Source: CAVPEV01 sp963703555
GTDB taxonomy: Bacteria; Actinomycetota; Actinomycetes; Actinomycetales; Cellulomonadaceae
Assembly: GCA_963703555.1 (NCBI GenBank)
Contig: CAVPEV010000002.1
Coordinates: 1-39,088, forward strand
Direction: 5' to 3'
DNA length: 39,088 bases
Shown here piece after piece: positions 36,047-39,088 of this stretch; the first letter of the stretch is position 1; each line of letters opens with the position of its first letter. Both the position numbers and the translations under genes were made by a program. The notes under the pieces were generated by a model. It was not told the origin of the DNA. It made no database searches and saw only the letters and a program-made list of their open reading frames with translations.

Positions 36047-38473
36047 TCAGGCGCGGATGACCGGGTGCTCAGCGGCCTTCGACCCCGTCACGCGGTAGAC
36101 GTCGAACACTCCGTCGACCTTGCGCACCGCGGCGAGCAGCGAGGTGAGGTGAGACGGCTCGGCCATCTCGAAGACGAAGCGCGACAGTGCCAGCCGGTCG
36201 TGGTTCGTGGAGACCGAGGCGGACAGGATGTTGACGTGGTGGTCCGTCAGCACCTTCGTGATGTCGGACAACAGGCCCGCCCGGTCGAGGGCCTCGACCT
36301 GGACCTGGACGAGGAAGACCGTCGAGGCGCCCTTGCTCCACGCCACGTCGACGAACCGTTCCGGCTGCGCCTGGAGGGCCTCCACGTTGACGCAGTCGGC
36401 GCGGTGCACGCTCACGCCGGCGCCGCGGGTGACGAAGCCGACGATCTCGTCACCCGGCACGGGCGTGCAGCACTTGGCCAGCTTGACCCAGACGGCACCG
36501 ACGCCCTTGACGACCACCCCCGGGTCGCCGGTCCGAACCCGGCGGGCCGAGCTGCCGGGACGTGCCGTCTCGGCGAGGTCCTCCTCGGCGCCGGGCTCAC
36601 CGCCGAGCGTCTGCACCAGCTTCTGCACCACGGTGGTGGCGGACGTCTGGCCCTCCCCCACGGCTGCGTAGAGCGCGGACACGTCCGGGTAGCGCAGCTG
36701 GTTGGCCAGGGCGACGAGGGCGTCGTGCGAGAGCAGGCGCTGGATCGGCAGGTTCTGCTTGCGCATCACCTTGGCGATCGAGTCCTTGCCACGCTCGATG
36801 GCCTCCTCGCGGCGCTCCTTGGAGAACCACTGTCGGATCTTGTTGCGCGCCCGAGGGCTCTTCACGAAGCCGAGCCAGTCCTGGCTCGGGCCGGCGGTCT
36901 CCGACTTGGACGTGAGGATCTCCACCACGTCGCCGTTCTCCAGGGTGGAGTCCAGCGGCACGAGGCGACCGTTGACCCGTGCGCCCATGGTGCGGTGGCC
37001 GACCTCGGTGTGGACGGCGTAGGCGAAGTCCACCGGGGTCGAGCCGGCCGGCAGCGCGCGGACGTCGCCCTTGGGTGTGAACACGTACACCTCGGCCCCG
37101 GCGATCTCGAAGCGCAACGAGTCGAGGAACTCGCCGGGGTCCACCGTCTCCTGCTGCCAGTCGACGAGCTGACGCAGCCAGGCCATCTCCGTGCCGGCGA
37201 CGTTCTGGGTGCCGTCCTTGGTGTTCTCCTTGTACTTCCAGTGCGCCGCGACCCCGTACTCCGCCCGGCGGTGCATCTCGTGGGTGCGGATCTGGATCTC
37301 GACGGGCTTACCGCCCGGCCCGATGACCGTCGTGTGCAGCGACTGGTAGAGGTTGAACTTCGGCATGGCGATGTAGTCCTTGAACCGCCCCGGCACCGGG
37401 TTCCACCGCGCGTGCAGCGCACCCAGGGCCGCGTAGCAGTCCCGCACGTTGTCCACCAGGACGCGCACGCCGACCAGGTCGTAGATGTCGGTGAAGTCGC
37501 GACCTCGCACGATCATCTTCTGGTAGATGGAGTAGTAGTGCTTCGGCCGCCCGGTGACGGCGGCCTTGACCTTCGCGGCGCGCAGGTCTGCAGCGACCTG
37601 GTCGATGACGACGGCGAGGTACTCCTCGCGCGCCGGGGCCCGCTCGGCCACCAGCCGGACGATCTCGTCGTAGACCTTCGGGTAGAGCGTCTGGAAGGAC
37701 AGGTCCTCGAGCTCCCACTTGATGGTGTTCATACCCAACCGGTGGGCCAGCGGCGCGTAGATCTCCAGGGTCTCGCGCGCCTTCCGCTCCGCCGAGGCGG
37801 CCGGGACGAACTTCCAGGTGCGGGCGTTGTGCAAGCGGTCGGCCAGCTTGATGACGAGCACGCGGATGTCACGGGACATCGCGACGACCATCTTGCGGAC
37901 CGTCTCGGCCTGCGTCGCGTCCCCGTAGGTGACCTTGTCCAGCTTGGTGACCCCGTCGACGAGCATGGCGATCTCGGGGCCGAAGTCGCCCCGCAGCTGG
38001 TCGAGGGAGTACTCGGTGTCCTCCACCGTGTCGTGCAGCAGCGCGGCGGCCAGCGTGGACGGCGTCATGCCCAGCTCGGCAAGGATCGTGGCGACGGCCA
38101 CCGGGTGGGTGATGTACGGGTCGCCGCTGCGGCGCAGCTGCCCGTGGTGAGCCCGGCGAGCCACCTCGAAGGCCCGCTCGACGACGGTGAGGTCGGCGCG
38201 CGGGTGGTGGGCACGGGCCGCCTGCAGCACCGGCTCCAGCGCCGGGGAGGACGACTGCCCCCGACCGCCGCCGAACCGTGCCAGGCGGGAGAGCACCCGC
38301 CCGCCGGTGGACCCACCGGTCGTCGGCGCGCCGGCCGGTGGCACCGGGTCCGGCGCGGCCGGCGGTGGCACTCTGTCCGGCGCGGCCGGCGGTGGCACCG
38401 GGTCCGGCGCGGCGGGCGGGACGGCGGCTGGTGGCACAGCTGGGCGTGACCGTGCGGTGCGCTGCTCGCTCAT
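36047..38473 (-). CDS. relA: Bifunctional (p)ppGpp synthetase/hydrolase RelA/SpoT (Rsh)
   Basis: Makes and degrades the stringent-response alarmone. The 808 residues have a Pro-rich head (about 10–50), the hydrolase HD domain with THPVAVA and LLHDTVEDT (H147/D148) and KLADRLHNART, the synthetase domain with DFTDIYDLVGVRVLV and RFKDYIAMPKFNLYQSLH, then TGS, a zinc-finger-type region with KCCTPVPGDE, and a C-terminal ACT domain. Both enzymatic centres look intact. ATG 38473 is chosen because AGGAGGTG lies 4–5 nt upstream; GTG 38509 opens the frame. It lies downstream of apt, the usual actinobacterial order. Confidence 0.96.
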   Translation of the reverse strand: MSEQRTARSRPAVPPAAVPPAAPDPVPPPAAPDRVPPPAAPDPVPPAGAPTTGGSTGGRVLSRLARFGGGRGQSSSPALEPVLQAARAHHPRADLTVVERAFEVARRAHHGQLRRSGDPYITHPVAVATILAELGMTPSTLAAALLHDTVEDTEYSLDQLRGDFGPEIAMLVDGVTKLDKVTYGDATQAETVRKMVVAMSRDIRVLVIKLADRLHNARTWKFVPAASAERKARETLEIYAPLAHRLGMNTIKWELEDLSFQTLYPKVYDEIVRLVAERAPAREEYLAVVIDQVAADLRAAKVKAAVTGRPKHYYSIYQKMIVRGRDFTDIYDLVGVRVLVDNVRDCYAALGALHARWNPVPGRFKDYIAMPKFNLYQSLHTTVIGPGGKPVEIQIRTHEMHRRAEYGVAAHWKYKENTKDGTQNVAGTEMAWLRQLVDWQQETVDPGEFLDSLRFEIAGAEVYVFTPKGDVRALPAGSTPVDFAYAVHTEVGHRTMGARVNGRLVPLDSTLENGDVVEILTSKSETAGPSQDWLGFVKSPRARNKIRQWFSKERREEAIERGKDSIAKVMRKQNLPIQRLLSHDALVALANQLRYPDVSALYAAVGEGQTSATTVVQKLVQTLGGEPGAEEDLAETARPGSSARRVRTGDPGVVVKGVGAVWVKLAKCCTPVPGDEIVGFVTRGAGVSVHRADCVNVEALQAQPERFVDVAWSKGASTVFLVQVQVEALDRAGLLSDITKVLTDHHVNILSASVSTNHDRLALSRFVFEMAEPSHLTSLLAAVRKVDGVFDVYRVTGSKAAEHPVIRA
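38337..38417 (-). repeat. 27-bp tandem repeat, three copies, in the relA N-terminus
   Basis: Three 27-bp units (38337–38363, 38364–38390, 38391–38417) differ at a few positions and encode a nine-residue PxPVPPPAA-type repeat. This makes a Pro/Ala-rich disordered head before the hydrolase domain, likely variable in copy number. Confidence 0.85.
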
Positions 38474-38513
38474 GCCCACCTCCTGCGACCGCATGTCCTG
38501 GCTGGTCACCGGA

Positions 38514-38519
38514 AGTCTA
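38514..38519 (-). promoter_or_regulatory. Candidate -10 box for relA
   Basis: TAGACT on the minus strand about 40 bp before ATG 38473, in the 94-bp gap after apt. It would give relA its own short leader containing AGGAGGTG. No clear -35. Confidence 0.35.
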
Positions 38520-38567
38520 CGTCCCGGGCCGTCGACCCTCCCGGCTGTTCAGCCCAGGGCGAGCGGC

Positions 38568-39088
38568 TCAGCCGAGCCGGAGGATGGACTCCACGTGGCG
38601 GTCCGCCAACCGGTCGTGCCCGCCGAGCGAGACCAAGTCGACGAGGAAGGAGAGCCCGACCACCTGTCCGCCGCACCGCTCCACGAGTTCCACGGTCGCC
38701 GCGGCCGTCCCGCCGGTGGCGAGCACGTCGTCGACGATGAGGACGCGCGCGCCCGCCGGGATGGTGAAGGCGTGCACCTCGACCGTGGCGCTGCCGTACT
38801 CCAGGGCGTAGTCCTGCGAGACCGTCGGGCCGGGCAGCCGGCCGGCCTTGCGCACGGGCACGAACCCGGCTCCGAGAGCCACGGCCACCGGCGCCGCGAG
38901 GATGAAGCCGCGCGCCTCCATCCCGGCCACGAGGTCCACCGGCGCACCCACCCGGCCGACGAGGTCGGCGACCACGCCGGCCAGCGCCTCGCGGTCGGCG
39001 AGCACGGGGGTGATGTCCTTGAACACCACCCCCGCGCTGGGGAAGTCCGGCACGTCGCGGACCAGGGCGTTCACCCGTGCGGCCAGCG
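38568..39088 (-). CDS. apt: Adenine phosphoribosyltransferase Apt, start outside the window
   Basis: Salvages adenine to AMP using PRPP. The visible 172 codons include DFPSAGVVFKDITPVL, AGMEARGFI, the RKAGRLPG segment and the PRPP-binding VLIVDDVLATGGTA. An in-frame GTG lies at 39074, but the frame is open to the window edge and typical Apt proteins carry about ten more residues before DVPDFP, so the true start is probably just beyond 39088. The C-terminus (HVESILRLG) and TGA at 38568 are complete. Confidence 0.93.
   Translation of the reverse strand, partial: LAARVNALVRDVPDFPSAGVVFKDITPVLADREALAGVVADLVGRVGAPVDLVAGMEARGFILAAPVAVALGAGFVPVRKAGRLPGPTVSQDYALEYGSATVEVHAFTIPAGARVLIVDDVLATGGTAAATVELVERCGGQVVGLSFLVDLVSLGGHDRLADRHVESILRLG

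Noticed and set aside
35093..38449. 1118-codon open frame on the plus strand opposite relA
   Set aside because: Antisense shadow of relA running through from the AbiEi-like region; no domain and skewed composition.

Overview
The window is very GC-rich, gene-dense, single-chromosome-type DNA that reads as an actinobacterium, most likely Micrococcales near Cellulomonadaceae. This is inferred from the gene order rarA–rpsD–DUF948–DUF6167–alaS–ruvX–mltG–aroE … aroC–aroK–aroB, from the zinc-free rpsD type, from frequent GTG starts and from TANNNT-like -10 boxes. No tRNA, rRNA, IS element, phage gene or CRISPR array was seen. No gene-free stretch exceeds about 160 bp.

Layout: (1) 2–6754: shikimate genes aroB, aroK and aroC on the minus strand. 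A large plus-strand GH94/GT36-like phosphorylase gene sits between aroK and aroC. (2) 6793–18355: a monoderm type IVa pilus locus on the minus strand, transcribed pilB, pilT, pilC, pilA, pilV, pilW, a beta-helix minor pilin, pilD, pilM, pilN, pilO. It lies between aroE and aroC. pilT carries two frameshifts. The major pilin gene pilA is bracketed by two strong hairpins, and the pilB Shine-Dalgarno can pair with a sequence upstream in its own leader. (3) 18438–25162: aroE, mltG, ruvX, alaS, two small membrane-protein genes and rpsD, tightly packed on the minus strand. (4) 25290–29074: rarA (frameshifted) and a divergent MMPL exporter. (5) 28992–33042: aspS, hisS and a glyoxalase-II-like hydrolase on the minus strand. 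(6) 33155–35963: a membrane-anchored cyclophilin, a DUF349 protein and an AbiEi-like protein on the plus strand. (7) 36047–39088: relA and the start-truncated apt on the minus strand.

Working together: aroE/C/K/B are four of the seven shikimate steps. The pilus genes encode the inner-membrane PilMNO platform, PilC, the extension ATPase, prepilin peptidase and four pilin-like subunits, with no secretin, as expected for a cell with one membrane. relA/apt and the synthetases form ordinary housekeeping blocks. The most notable signals are the RNA-structure elements in the pilus locus, the beta-helix minor pilin, the inverted phosphorylase gene with its internal tandem repeats, the frameshifts in pilT and rarA, and a recurring leaderless-mRNA signature (TANNNT, 6–7 nt, GTG/ATG) at four genes that lack a Shine-Dalgarno. 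All base-pairing and promoter calls were made by eye.
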